This document shows, piece after piece, positions 17,832 to 26,345 of a stretch of DNA of 64,000 nucleotides; the first letter of the stretch is position 1; the number at the start of each line of letters is the position of its first letter. A program made the translations under genes and the position numbers. The DNA lies in the NCBI GenBank assembly GCA_963783045.1, contig CAWAMD010000005.1, positions 930,001 to 994,000 of the forward strand, read 5' to 3'. The notes under the pieces were generated by a model. The model ran no database searches. It was not told the origin of the DNA and was given only the letters and a program-made list of their open reading frames with translations. This DNA is from CAWAMD01 sp963783045. Its GTDB lineage: Bacteria; Actinomycetota; Nitriliruptoria; Nitriliruptorales; Nitriliruptoraceae.

Positions 17832-18626
17832 TCATCCTGCCGTCACGGGCCGCGCGGGGTCCGCGATCAGCCGGTCACCAACGTCGTCCACCGCCACGCG
17901 TTCCTCGGCCGCTCGGGAGTCCACGTACCGGCGGGTCGTCACCCACGAGAACAGCACCAGCGCGAGGTTCACGCCCCAGACGACGCCCTTCTCCCACGCG
18001 GCAGGGACATGGGCGGCCACCTCGGGGCCGGGCACCGTGGCGTAGAGGATCTGGCGGTTGTAGACGGCCACGAAGCTCAGCACGTACAGCGAGGCGATCA
18101 CCGCCCAGTTCAGCACCGGCGCCCACGGGCGTGCGGCGAGCTTCTCCTCGGTGCCGTAGAGGCGCTGCAGCGTCCGGCGCGGGCCCACGTCGAGGTAGCG
18201 GTAGGCCACGAGCCACCAGAGCAGCACCGAGTAGCTGAACCAGTTGACGGCCATCGCCGCGACGGCGATGTGGACCGCGTACTCGAAGAAGTTGCGAACG
18301 ACCACCCAGCGGCCGATGAGCTTGCCGAAGGATTCGGGGTTGCGGTTGAAGAAGGCGGCGATCGGCATGGCCGTCGTGAGCAGCGCGATGCGGCCGCCCC
18401 AGTACCACAGCGTGCTCTTGTTCGCGATCGCCAGGGGCCCGATGACGAAGAGGTCGGCGGTGACGACGATGATGTGCACCGTGAACAGCCGGATGGCGAT
18501 CCGCTGCGCGAACAGCGGGTTCAGCAGCTGCTTCGGACGCTTCATGCCCTGGTAGATCTGGCGGGCGCCGACGCTGAAGCCCCATGCGAGGAGCACGGTG
18601 TAGACGACCGTGACGGCCAGCTTCAC
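17832..18626 (-). CDS. Multi-pass membrane protein of unknown function
   Basis: A 264-residue protein with six or seven hydrophobic helices (about 2-20, 45-65, 72-90, 108-140, 172-192 and 210-230) and short charged loops. I recognise no family. It lies between the SnoaL-like and haem-oxygenase genes on the same strand, with gaps of about 30 and 16 nt, so all three are probably transcribed together. A role in anchoring or supplying the oxygenase substrate is only a guess from position. Start ATG at 18626. Confidence 0.6.
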   Translation of the reverse strand: MKLAVTVVYTVLLAWGFSVGARQIYQGMKRPKQLLNPLFAQRIAIRLFTVHIIVVTADLFVIGPLAIANKSTLWYWGGRIALLTTAMPIAAFFNRNPESFGKLIGRWVVVRNFFEYAVHIAVAAMAVNWFSYSVLLWWLVAYRYLDVGPRRTLQRLYGTEEKLAARPWAPVLNWAVIASLYVLSFVAVYNRQILYATVPGPEVAAHVPAAWEKGVVWGVNLALVLFSWVTTRRYVDSRAAEERVAVDDVGDRLIADPARPVTAG

Positions 18627-18657
18627 GAGCTTGGGCCCGCTGTCGTGAAGGCGCCGG

Positions 18658-19281
18658 TCATGTGTCCCGCCTCCGCAGCCGGAGCATCAGGCCCCGCAGC
18701 ACCGCACGGAGCACGACCAAGGGGTGGGTCAGCACGGTCGTGAGCTTGCCGCGCAGGCTGTTCGGGTCGTCGGCCACCCCCAGCTGGCGCAGCGGGGCGC
18801 CGAGATCGAAGTAGAGCTTCTCGTTGACCATCGAGTCACCCTCGAACTCGAAGATCAGGCACATCGGGAAATCGACCCTCCTGCCGGTCGCCGGCAGGCC
18901 GCGCCAGGTGCCGAGGTGGGTCCCCGTGAACCGGCCCTCGACGAGCACCGCGTCGGTGGTCGGTGACACGCGGCTCGGCACGTAGACGAAGTCGGGGAAC
19001 GCGGCGAGGTTCTCGGCCAGGAACCCATGCACGCCGTCGGCGCCGTCGTAGGTCTCGTCGCTCGCGACGACCTCGTAGCGGGCGCGTGCGAACGCGCCGA
19101 TGCATCCGGGGAAGTCGTGGGCGTTCTCGAGCCGCATGTGCTCGTTGACGACGGCGACCCGACGGTCCTCCACCGCCACGAGGTCGATCGGCTCCGCCTC
19201 GACCGGCGCCTCGACTGCCACGTCGAGCGGTGGGTCGGTCACGGGTGTGGCGACCTCGGAACGGTGCTCGGCCTGCTCCAT
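18658..19281 (-). CDS. SnoaL-like / NTF2-fold protein (ester cyclase-like)
   Basis: A 207-residue protein. After an acidic N-terminal stretch of about 38 residues comes an NTF2-like domain with the SnoaL/ester-cyclase pattern: NEHMRLENAHDFPGCI, then GADGVHGFLAENLAAFPDF, and GTHLGTWRGLPATGRRVDFP. Members cyclise, isomerise or bind small hydrophobic molecules. A hydrophobic, Arg-rich C-terminal helix (about 185-207) could touch the membrane. First gene of the SnoaL, membrane-protein, oxygenase set, which suggests that it handles a product of the oxygenase. Confidence 0.72.
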   Translation of the reverse strand: MEQAEHRSEVATPVTDPPLDVAVEAPVEAEPIDLVAVEDRRVAVVNEHMRLENAHDFPGCIGAFARARYEVVASDETYDGADGVHGFLAENLAAFPDFVYVPSRVSPTTDAVLVEGRFTGTHLGTWRGLPATGRRVDFPMCLIFEFEGDSMVNEKLYFDLGAPLRQLGVADDPNSLRGKLTTVLTHPLVVLRAVLRGLMLRLRRRDT

Positions 19282-19524
19282 GACGGAACCCCTCCCGGCC
19301 AGGATGATCGGCGGACTCTACCGAGGCCGGTGTCCGGCTGTACACGGTTGTCGCAACCGCGGCGCCGGTGTTCGCAATGACGCACGCCGCACGCGGCCAG
19401 CGCCCAGCGCGACACGCCTGTCGGACTCCCCTGTGCGTTGTCGCCCCAGGAGGGCGCCACCGTGCAACACTTTCGCGCCGGGCGGCCGGCAGTCGGCGCC
19501 GCCGGGAGCCGGAGGGGGAAGTGG

Positions 19525-21798
19525 ATGTCTGACGTGGCTGTCGACCTGTCCGCGGCGCTGTGCCGGGGACCCTTCGAGGAGCTGGACGACGAGACCCGTG
19601 AGGCGCTCGCCGACGCGGCGAGCGTGCACGGCGCGGTCGCCGGCGTGGCGCTCACGCCACCGGCCTCCGACGACGCCCTCGTGATCGTGCTGGCGGGCGC
19701 GGCCGACGTGGTCGACGTCACGCCGGGACAGGAACCGGTCCGGCTCCGGGCGCTCGGGCCGGCGAGCGCGTACGACCGGCGCCAGCTCAGCGCCTTCGTC
19801 GAAGATCTCGAGGCCCGCGCGACCGAGCCGACGACCTACGCCACGATCCCCGCCTCGACCCTCGATGCGCTCCTCCCCGGCTCTGCTGACCTCCGCGCCG
19901 CGTTCGACCGGCTCCGCCGACGGACGCTGCTCACCCGCCTCCACGGGCTCTTCGGGGCCCTCGACGAGGACTTCCTCGACCAGCTCGAGCAGATGGCCTT
20001 CTGGCAGTCGCTGCCCCGGGGCACGGCGATGCCCGTGCGCGCGGACCTTCCGGACCTGTTCCTCGTCGTGAGCGGACGGGTCCGGGTGCTCCGCGACGCT
20101 CCGGACGGAACGACCGAGACGATCGGCGAGGCAGCGCTCGGCGAGAGCGTCACCGAGGATGCCTTCTTCGGGGTCGAGGCGCCGGAGAGCCGGGTCCTCG
20201 CCGTCCGCGACAGCGTGCTCGTCGGCTTCTCCCCCGAGGAGTTCGACCGCATCGTCACGGCGCGACCGGCGGTGCTGCGCCGTGTGACGCGGTCGCTGGT
20301 GCAGCGGCTGCATCGTCCGCGGCGGCGCGCCGCCGCGGCGCCGATCACGAACGTCGCCGTCGTGCCGCTCGTGGCCCCCGACCGCGCCACGGCCTTCGTC
20401 ACGCGGCTGCAGGACGCGCTCGGCCACCACGGGTCCGTGCTGGCCCTGTCCGCGGACGAGGTCGAGCGACGGCTCGCCACCCCCGGGCTCGCCGAGGTGG
20501 AGACCGGTCCCGACGCGGACGCCCTGGGAGCCTGGCTGGACGCGCGCGAGCACGACCACCGCTTCGTGCTGTACGTGGCCGACCGAACCCCGAGCGCGTG
20601 GACCCGGCGCTGCCTGCGCCAGGCCGACCGCGTCCTCTACGTCGCGGACGTCGAGGCCGACCCGCGGCCGGACGCTGCGGAGCGGGACATTCTCGCGTAC
20701 ACCGACCGGCTCGTCGGCGCGATCGAGACCCTGGTGCTCCTCCACCGCGACGGGTCGCAGCTGCCACGCCACACGCGCCGCTGGCTCGAGCCGCGGCGGG
20801 TGGAGGGTCACGTGCACGTGCGCTGGGACCGCGACGACGACATCGCGCGGCTCGCCCGGGTCCTCGCGGGGCGCGCCGTCGGACTCGCCCTCGGCGGTGG
20901 CGGTGCGCGCGGGTTCGCCCACATCGGCACGCTCCGCGCGTTCGCCGAGGCCGGCATCCCGATCGACTACGTCGGTGGCACGAGCATGGGCGCGAACATG
21001 GCGGCGCAGCACGCGATGGGGTGGACCGCCGACCGCATGGTCGCCGCGAACCGACGCATCTGGATCGAGCTGGCGCCGCAGAAGAACTACACGCTGCCGC
21101 TGGTGTCGGTGCTCGCCGCCCAGCGGTCCGAAGCCTGCGCCCGGATGATGTACGGCGACTTCGACATCGAGGATCTCTGGATCCCGTTCTTCTGCGTGTC
21201 CAGCGACCTGACGGCGGCTGCGGCGGTGATCCACGAGACCGGCTCGCTGCAGCGGGCGGTGACGGCCAGCTCGTCGCTGCCCGGCATCGCCGTCCCGGTC
21301 CTGCACAACGGCCATCTGCTGGTCGACGGCGGCCTGCTCGACAACCTGCCCGCCACCATCCTCCGCAGTCTGGGCTGCGGCACGGTCGTGGCGGCGGAGG
21401 TCACGGTCGAGACGGACGCGGCCTTCTCGGTCGATCGAGTCCCGACCCCCTGGGAGGCCCTGCGAGGACGGTTCCGCCGCAGCCGGCCGGTCGCGTTCCC
21501 GACGATCGGCGACCTGGCCATGCGCGCGGCGATGCTGCACTCGACGAACCGGATGCGCGAGGCCCTCGAGACGGCGGACCTCAGCCTGCACCCGCCCGTG
21601 GACGACTACCGGCTCATGGACTTCGAGGCACTGGACCAGCTCGTCGGCATCGGCACCGACCACGCCCGCGAGCGCGTCAGCGAGTGGTGCGCCGACGCGA
21701 CGATCGCGGCCCGGCTGTCGGTCGGGGCCGCGCCAGCGGCGGTCCCGGTCGAGACCTCCGTCAGGCGGCCGGCGACCGAGCCGAGTGTCGCCGGCTGA
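19525..21798 (+). CDS. Patatin-like phospholipase with cyclic-nucleotide-binding domain (NTE/RssA type)
   Basis: A 757-residue protein. The N-terminal half contains at least one cyclic-nucleotide-binding-like beta-barrel (around residues 150-270) and the intermediate domain of NTE-family proteins. The catalytic part starts with the oxyanion loop GLALGGGGARGFAH, followed by the nucleophile elbow GTSMG and the DGGLLDNLP that holds the catalytic Asp. The Ser-Asp dyad is intact, so lysophospholipase or phospholipase activity is expected at the inner membrane face. ATG 19525 is chosen for its GGAGGGGG ribosome site. Its stop codon abuts that of the convergent mscS gene with no spacer. Confidence 0.88.
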   Translation: MSDVAVDLSAALCRGPFEELDDETREALADAASVHGAVAGVALTPPASDDALVIVLAGAADVVDVTPGQEPVRLRALGPASAYDRRQLSAFVEDLEARATEPTTYATIPASTLDALLPGSADLRAAFDRLRRRTLLTRLHGLFGALDEDFLDQLEQMAFWQSLPRGTAMPVRADLPDLFLVVSGRVRVLRDAPDGTTETIGEAALGESVTEDAFFGVEAPESRVLAVRDSVLVGFSPEEFDRIVTARPAVLRRVTRSLVQRLHRPRRRAAAAPITNVAVVPLVAPDRATAFVTRLQDALGHHGSVLALSADEVERRLATPGLAEVETGPDADALGAWLDAREHDHRFVLYVADRTPSAWTRRCLRQADRVLYVADVEADPRPDAAERDILAYTDRLVGAIETLVLLHRDGSQLPRHTRRWLEPRRVEGHVHVRWDRDDDIARLARVLAGRAVGLALGGGGARGFAHIGTLRAFAEAGIPIDYVGGTSMGANMAAQHAMGWTADRMVAANRRIWIELAPQKNYTLPLVSVLAAQRSEACARMMYGDFDIEDLWIPFFCVSSDLTAAAAVIHETGSLQRAVTASSSLPGIAVPVLHNGHLLVDGGLLDNLPATILRSLGCGTVVAAEVTVETDAAFSVDRVPTPWEALRGRFRRSRPVAFPTIGDLAMRAAMLHSTNRMREALETADLSLHPPVDDYRLMDFEALDQLVGIGTDHARERVSEWCADATIAARLSVGAAPAAVPVETSVRRPATEPSVAG

Positions 21799-22872
21799 TC
21801 ACTCCACGGTCTCGATCGGCTCGTCGCCGTCGGGAGCGCTTCCCGCCAGCGCGATGGCGGGGGTCTTGGTGCCCGTGACGTCCGTTCGCAGCCAGACCGT
21901 GCGCTGCGGGAACGGGATCTCGATCTCCGCGTCGTCGAAGGCACGCTTGAGCCGGCGGTTGAGCTCGCGGGACACGCCCCACTGCTCGCCCGGCCGGGTC
22001 TTGATGACCAGCCGGATGGAGATCGACGAGTCACCGAGCTCCTGCACGCCCCAGATCTCGGGCTCGGCGAGGAACTTGTCGGCCCAGTCCTCCTCATCGG
22101 AGAGCGTGTCGGCGACCTGCTTGATCAGGTCCGAGGCGGCGTCGAGGTCGGTGTCGTAGGACACCCCAACGTCGAGCAGCGCCCGCGCCCACTCCTGCGA
22201 CATGTTGCCGACCCGCTCGATCTGACCGTTCGGGACATGCCACAGCGTGCCGGTCACGTCGCGGATCCGGGTCGTGCGCAGGCCGACGCCTTCCACCACG
22301 CCGCTGGCGTCGCCGGCGTCGATGATGTCGCCGACGCCGTACTGGTCCTCGACGAGCATGAAGATGCCGGACAGGAAGTCCTTCACGAGGCTCTGGGCAC
22401 CGAAGCCGACCGCGACGCCGATGATCCCGGCGCTGGCGATGATGGGAGCGAGCTCGACGCCGAAGGCCCCGAGCACGGTGACCAGCGCGATGCTCCAGAC
22501 GAGGACCGCGGTGGCGCTGCGCGCGATGGCTCCCAGGGCATCGGCGCGCTGCGCCCGACGCGGCGAGATGGGGCGCTCGCCCTCGATCACACCGAAGCCG
22601 GCGCGGGTCCGCAGCGCGCCCAGGCGCCGCATGTTGCCCTCTTCCTTCATCTCGGACACGCCGCGCCGGATGAGACGTCGGACGAGCCGAACCGCGACCC
22701 AGGCGATCACGATCACGAGGATCGACTCGACGATCGGCGAGACGAAGCGGCCGAGCACCTCGGAGATGAACTGGTTGTGCGTCTCCTTCCAGAGCCACCG
22801 GCAGGCGTCGGAGGGAGTGTCCCCGCAGACGTCGGTGATGCTCTGCGCGAGCAGGATCGGGAGTGCTGGCAT
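21799..22872 (-). CDS. mscS: MscS-family mechanosensitive channel
   Basis: A 357-residue protein: an amphipathic start, transmembrane helices (about 40-65, 115-140 and 145-175) and the pore-lining, glycine/alanine-rich segment GAQSLVKDFLSGIFML that is diagnostic for MscS. The beta domain with DQYGVGDIID and the alpha/beta vestibule follow. It opens on hypo-osmotic shock. ATG at 22872 is preferred; the open frame continues upstream into the palindromic element, so a longer protein is technically possible but unlikely. It may be transcribed from a promoter within or beside that element. Confidence 0.9.
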   Translation of the reverse strand: MPALPILLAQSITDVCGDTPSDACRWLWKETHNQFISEVLGRFVSPIVESILVIVIAWVAVRLVRRLIRRGVSEMKEEGNMRRLGALRTRAGFGVIEGERPISPRRAQRADALGAIARSATAVLVWSIALVTVLGAFGVELAPIIASAGIIGVAVGFGAQSLVKDFLSGIFMLVEDQYGVGDIIDAGDASGVVEGVGLRTTRIRDVTGTLWHVPNGQIERVGNMSQEWARALLDVGVSYDTDLDAASDLIKQVADTLSDEEDWADKFLAEPEIWGVQELGDSSISIRLVIKTRPGEQWGVSRELNRRLKRAFDDAEIEIPFPQRTVWLRTDVTGTKTPAIALAGSAPDGDEPIETVE

Positions 22873-22921
22873 GGCGCGCCATCCCTGTCGTCGGCGTCCG
22901 TCGGTGCTGGATGGCGAGCCT

Positions 22922-23086
22922 AGTGGTCTGTTTCGGAGGTCCTTTGTCGCATCGAGAGCGTTCCTGCGCCCGGAGGGCAAGGCGCGAGTCGTCGTCGTAG
23001 CGGGGTTCTACGTCGACGACGAGCAACGCCGCGATCCGGGATGCAGGGACGATCGAATGCAGAAGGAACTTCCGAAACGGACCACT
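22922..23086 (+). mobile_element. MITE-like 165-bp palindromic element, copy 2
   Basis: Same length, orientation and ends as the copy at 8978-9142, with two substitutions in the right half (the copies read AACGCGGCCATCC there and AACGCCGCGATCC here). The left flank is again CTAG, but the right flank is CTCG, so the target duplication is imperfect or absent. It sits 49 bp upstream of the mscS start and 73 bp before the GlnR-like box, where it could affect transcription of either gene. Confidence 0.8.
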
Positions 23087-23159
23087 CGAAGCCGCGTCGA
23101 CGCACGCAAGACGGCGGCGGGGCGAAGCGTCCGGGCAGCCGTCGCCCACTCGGGCACTC

Positions 23160-23197
23160 GTAACACAGACGTAACACGAGGGACACGACCGGGAAAA
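23160..23197 (+). promoter_or_regulatory. GlnR-box-like array upstream of glnA
   Basis: Four pentamers with exact 6-bp spacing: GTAAC-n6-GTAAC-n6-GACAC-n6-GAAAA. The actinobacterial GlnR consensus is gTnAC-n6-GaAAC repeated twice, so three to five bases match in each unit and the spacing is perfect. It lies about 280 bp upstream of the glnA start. Nitrogen-dependent control of glnA by a GlnR-type regulator is inferred. No glnR gene is in the window. Confidence 0.6.
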
Positions 23198-23477
23198 GGC
23201 TCGTCCATAGCGTTCCGCCCGACACGTCGACAGGCTGTGGCCGGTTCCCCCGGAGACAGCCACGACCGGCGGGGCGTCCCCCGCCGTCCCCAACCGCGGC
23301 CGCCCCGGCACGCGGTGCCGGGTAGGTCGCGGCGGCAGTCAGGGCGCCCCGCCCACACTGAACGCACCACCACGCACCATCCGCGCAACACGATTGCGCA
23401 CCATGACCGCGAATGGGACCGCCCACAGCTGCGACCTACAGTGGACGGTCGGATACCACACAAGGAGTTGAGCGACG

Positions 23478-24912
23478 TTGGGGAGCTCACCAGAAACCGC
23501 CAAGGACGTTCCTGGATCTCATCGAGAGCGACGGCTACGAGTTCGTCGACTTCCGGTTCGTCGACCTGCCCGGCCTCGTGCAGCACTTCTCGGTGCCGGC
23601 GCACCAGGTCTCGCAGGCCACGTTCGACGACGGCCTGTACTTCGACGGCTCGTCGGTCCGTGGCTTCCAGGGGATCCAGGAGTCCGACATGCTCCTGGTC
23701 CCGGACCCGACGACGGCCCGGGAGGACATGTTCCGGCGCCGCAAGACGCTGATGATCTACTGCTACGTCGACGACCCGATCACGGGCGAGGCGTACTCGC
23801 GTGACCCGCGCAACGTGGCCCGCAAGGCCGAGGCCTACCTGAAGTCGACCGGCATCGCCGACACGGTCTTCATGGGCCCGGAGGCCGAGTTCTTCATCTT
23901 CGACGACGTCCGCTTCTCCACGAACGGGCACGAGTCCTTCTACAAGGTGGACTCCGACGAGGGCTCCTGGAACACCGGCCGCGAGGAGGAGGGCGGCAAC
24001 CTCGGGTACAAGCCCCGTACCAAGGAGGGCTACTTCCCGACCCCACCGATGGACCACCACCAGGACCTGCGTTCCGAGATGGTCCACAACCTCGAGCGTG
24101 CCGGCATCGAGGTGGAGATCCAGCACCACGAGGTGGGCTCGGGCGGCCAGGCGGAGATCGACATCCGCTTCGACACGCTGTCCGCCGTCGCCGACAAGCT
24201 GATGACCTTCAAGTACGTCATCAAGAACACGGCCTGGGAAGAGGGCAAGACGGTCACCTTCATGCCGAAGCCGATCTTCGGCGACAACGGCTCGGGGATG
24301 CACACCCACCAGTCGCTGTGGAAGGACGGCGAGCCGCTGTTCTTCGACGAGGCCGGCTACGGGCAGCTGTCCGATCTCGCCCGCTGGTACATCGGCGGTC
24401 TGCTCGAGCACGCCCACGCCGTGCTGGCCTTCACGAACCCGACGACGAACTCGTACCGCCGGCTCGTGCCGGGCTACGAGGCGCCGGTCAACCTCGTGTA
24501 CTCGGCACGCAACCGGTCCGCCGCGGTGCGCATCCCGCTCACCGGGATGAGCCCGAAGGCCAAGCGCCTCGAGTTCCGCGTTCCCGACCCCTCGTCGAAC
24601 CCGTACCTGGCGTTCGCCGCGCAGCTGATGGCCGGCCTCGACGGGATCCGCAACAAGATCGAGCCGCCGGACCCGGTCGACAAGGACATCTACGACCTGC
24701 CGCCGGAGGAGCTCGAGAACCTGCCCAGCGTCCCGCGGTCCCTCGAGGAGGCGCTCGACGGCCTCGCGAAGGACCACGAGTTCCTGCTCGAGGGCGGGGT
24801 CTTCACCGAGGACCTCATCGAGACGTGGATCGCGTACAAGATGGACAGCGAGGTCGCGGCGATGGCACTGCGCCCGCACCCCCACGAGTTCACGCTCTAC
24901 TACGACATCTAG
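23478..24912 (+). CDS. glnA: Type I glutamine synthetase, frameshifted near the N-terminus
   Basis: It makes glutamine from glutamate, ammonia and ATP. From 23511 the frame encodes an almost complete enzyme (IESDGYEFVDFRFVDLPG, the latch FDGSSVRGF, MGPEAEFF, NGSGMHTHQS, NRSAAVRIP). The family N-terminus, MGSSPETAKDV, is encoded in another frame from TTG 23478, which has AAGGAG at good spacing. One extra T in GACGTTCC (23505-23512) separates the two frames; removing it gives about 477 residues. The Tyr in DKDIYDLPPEE matches the GlnE adenylylation site. Sequencing error is the simplest explanation, since this enzyme is normally essential. Confidence 0.9.
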
Positions 24913-24926
24913 TCACTGAGGCCTGA

Positions 24927-24949
24927 AAACCGCCTCTGACCTGCGGTTT
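24927..24949 (+). terminator. Hairpin after glnA
   Basis: AAACCGC and GCGGTTT form a 7-bp stem with a 9-nt loop, 15 bp after the glnA stop. The TTTC on its 3' side gives it a mild intrinsic-terminator look. Confidence 0.55.
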
Positions 24950-24986
24950 CTCATCTGGCTCGGACCTCGTTCCGCGAGGATTCCGC

Positions 24987-25033
24987 ACGAGGACCGTGCG
25001 CAGCGCCCCGACGGGCCTGCGCACGGTCCTCGT
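24987..25033 (+). terminator. Strong 17-bp hairpin between glnA and vapB
   Basis: Arms 24987-25003 and 25017-25033 are perfectly complementary over 17 bp, and the 13-nt loop can itself pair GCCC with GGGC. It lies between the glnA terminator and the vapBC promoter and could insulate the island from read-through on either strand. Confidence 0.65.
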
Positions 25034-25096
25034 CGCGTTCGCCGTCGCGTCGGCGTCGGCCGCCTGAACGGCCCGGTCCCACGTACACTGCGACCC

Positions 25097-25354
25097 ATGA
25101 GTGTGACGCTCGATCTCCCCGACGCCCTCGTCGAACGACTCGAGGCAGAAGCCGCGCGTCGAGGGGTCACCGTCGAGGAGTTGGCTGTGGCTGCGCTTCG
25201 CGAGCACTACGAGGACGACCTCGTCAGCCCCAACGGCGACGAGGACTCCCTCGACGCCTTCCTCGGCTCGCTCGACTCGGGCGACCCGGCGTGGGCCTCG
25301 ACCGACACGCACCGGCTGCGGCAGGACGCCGACCGGCGCGCCCGGTCCGCGTGA
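25097..25354 (+). CDS. vapB: VapB-type antitoxin (ribbon-helix-helix)
   Basis: An 85-residue protein. The N-terminal MSVTLDLPDALVERLEAEA followed by RRGVTVEELAVAAL is a ribbon-helix-helix DNA-binding domain. The acidic C-terminal tail should wrap the toxin. The gene ends 9 nt before the PIN-domain toxin gene. A TACACT -10-like element (25084-25089) lies 7 bp before the start, so the mRNA may be nearly leaderless. The pair is likely autorepressed. Confidence 0.8.
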   Translation: MSVTLDLPDALVERLEAEAARRGVTVEELAVAALREHYEDDLVSPNGDEDSLDAFLGSLDSGDPAWASTDTHRLRQDADRRARSA

Positions 25355-25363
25355 CCAGCGGTC

Positions 25364-25795
25364 GTGCTGCTGGTCGACACCAACGTGTGGCTCGCTGCAG
25401 CCGACCGCCGCTCGCGCGACCACGCCCGCTGCCGCGCCGTGCTCGATGAGCACCGGACCGAGCTGGCGTCGACGGTCCCCGTGATCGCCGAAACGGCATG
25501 GCTGCTGCTCGACCGCGGCGGGACCGACCACCAGCGCCGGTTCCTCACACTGGTCACCTCCGGCCGTCTCCAGCCAGTCGAGCTGACCGTCGCGGACTGG
25601 CTGCGCGTACTGGAACTCGTGGACACCTACGCCGATCTACGACTCGACGCGATCGACGGGGCGACGATCGCCGTGGCCGAGCGTCTGGGGCTCACGACGG
25701 TCGCGACGCTGGACCATCGGGACTTCGCAACGGTCCGACCGGCGCACTGCGACGCCCTCACGCTCCTGCCTGCCGGCGGTCAACTCGACGAGTAG
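25364..25795 (+). CDS. vapC: VapC-type PIN-domain toxin ribonuclease
   Basis: A 143-residue PIN domain. The acidic metal ligands are visible in LLVDTNVWL (N-terminal Asp), in VIAETAWLL (Glu), and in LRLDAIDGATIAVAERL and TLDHRDF (C-terminal Asps), so the nuclease site is complete. VapC toxins cleave tRNA or rRNA when the antitoxin is degraded. The GTG start follows vapB by 9 nt. Confidence 0.85.
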   Translation: MLLVDTNVWLAAADRRSRDHARCRAVLDEHRTELASTVPVIAETAWLLLDRGGTDHQRRFLTLVTSGRLQPVELTVADWLRVLELVDTYADLRLDAIDGATIAVAERLGLTTVATLDHRDFATVRPAHCDALTLLPAGGQLDE

Positions 25796-25806
25796 CGGCC
25801 AGCGCG

Positions 25807-26035
25807 CTACCGGTGGCTGGCGTGCTGCTCGTTCCCAGACGATCCCTCGCCCGTGCTGTGCGCGGCGTCGACGACGGCGCGGGCCCGGTCCTCCGTGTTC
25901 GGCATGAGGTGGCTGTAGATGCGCAGCGTGAAGCCGGGGTCGGCGTGCCCCAGGTACTCAGCGAGCGCGCGGATGGAGATCCCGCCGTCGAGCATTCCAA
26001 CGCGCGAAGGTCTCGGAACGGGCGCAAACCTTCGA
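25807..26035 (-). pseudogene. Tyrosine-recombinase (phage-type integrase) C-terminal remnant
   Basis: Translation gives MLDGGISIRALAEYLGHADPG then FTLRIYSHLMP, which is the C-terminal end of an actinobacterial phage integrase: the LGH box and the catalytic-tyrosine region. Upstream the match breaks across frames (RSETFAR in one frame, the rest in another), and the N-terminal about 300 residues are absent. The remnant ends where the TacAT operator begins. It marks a former mobile element in this island. Confidence 0.72.
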
Positions 26036-26037
26036 TG

Positions 26038-26058
26038 TGTACGCCATTCTGACGTACA
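26038..26058. promoter_or_regulatory. Palindromic operator of the TacAT pair
   Basis: TGTACG-n9-CGTACA is a perfect 6+6 bp dyad centred 19 bp upstream of the antitoxin ATG. DUF1778 ribbon-helix-helix antitoxins bind short dyads at their own promoters, so autorepression is expected. Confidence 0.6.
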
Positions 26059-26066
26059 GTCCGCCC

Positions 26067-26345
26067 ATGGAAGCGAAGACCAGCCGCTGGACCCTGCGTG
26101 TGACGGCCGCACAGGACGCTGTCGTCCGACGCGTCCTCGAGTCGACGGGCGAGTCACTCAGCGAGTACGTCGTGCGCCATGCCGTGGAGGCAGCCGAAGC
26201 GGACCTCGCCGACCGTCGGGTGTTCACGCTGGATGACGACGCCTGGGATGAACTCCAGGCCCTTCTCGACCGGCCGCCCACGTCCAAGCCGGAGCTGGCG
26301 AAACTCCTCTCCACACCATCGGTGCTGGAACAGCGGGAGTCGTGA
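26067..26345 (+). CDS. tacA: DUF1778 antitoxin (TacA-like)
   Basis: A 92-residue protein. The ribbon-helix-helix part reads RWTLRVTAAQDAVVRRVL then ESLSEYVVRHAVEAAE, followed by the toxin-neutralising tail with FTLDDDAWDELQALLDRPP, which is the hallmark of DUF1778 antitoxins. ATG 26067 follows the palindromic operator. Its stop overlaps the toxin start by 4 nt (GTGA). Confidence 0.87.
   Translation: MEAKTSRWTLRVTAAQDAVVRRVLESTGESLSEYVVRHAVEAAEADLADRRVFTLDDDAWDELQALLDRPPTSKPELAKLLSTPSVLEQRES

Larger units (their letters stand above)
22873..23477. other. 605-bp intergenic region between mscS and glnA
   Basis: Holds the second palindromic element (22922-23086), a GlnR-box-like array (23160-23197) and, nearer glnA, a GC-rich stretch with short inverted repeats. 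A TACAGT at about 23438 could be a -10 for glnA. No gene was seen. Confidence 0.7.

Noticed and set aside
19318..21663. 781-codon frame antisense to the patatin gene.
   Set aside because: No motif, biased composition; the other strand has intact catalytic motifs and a good ribosome site.
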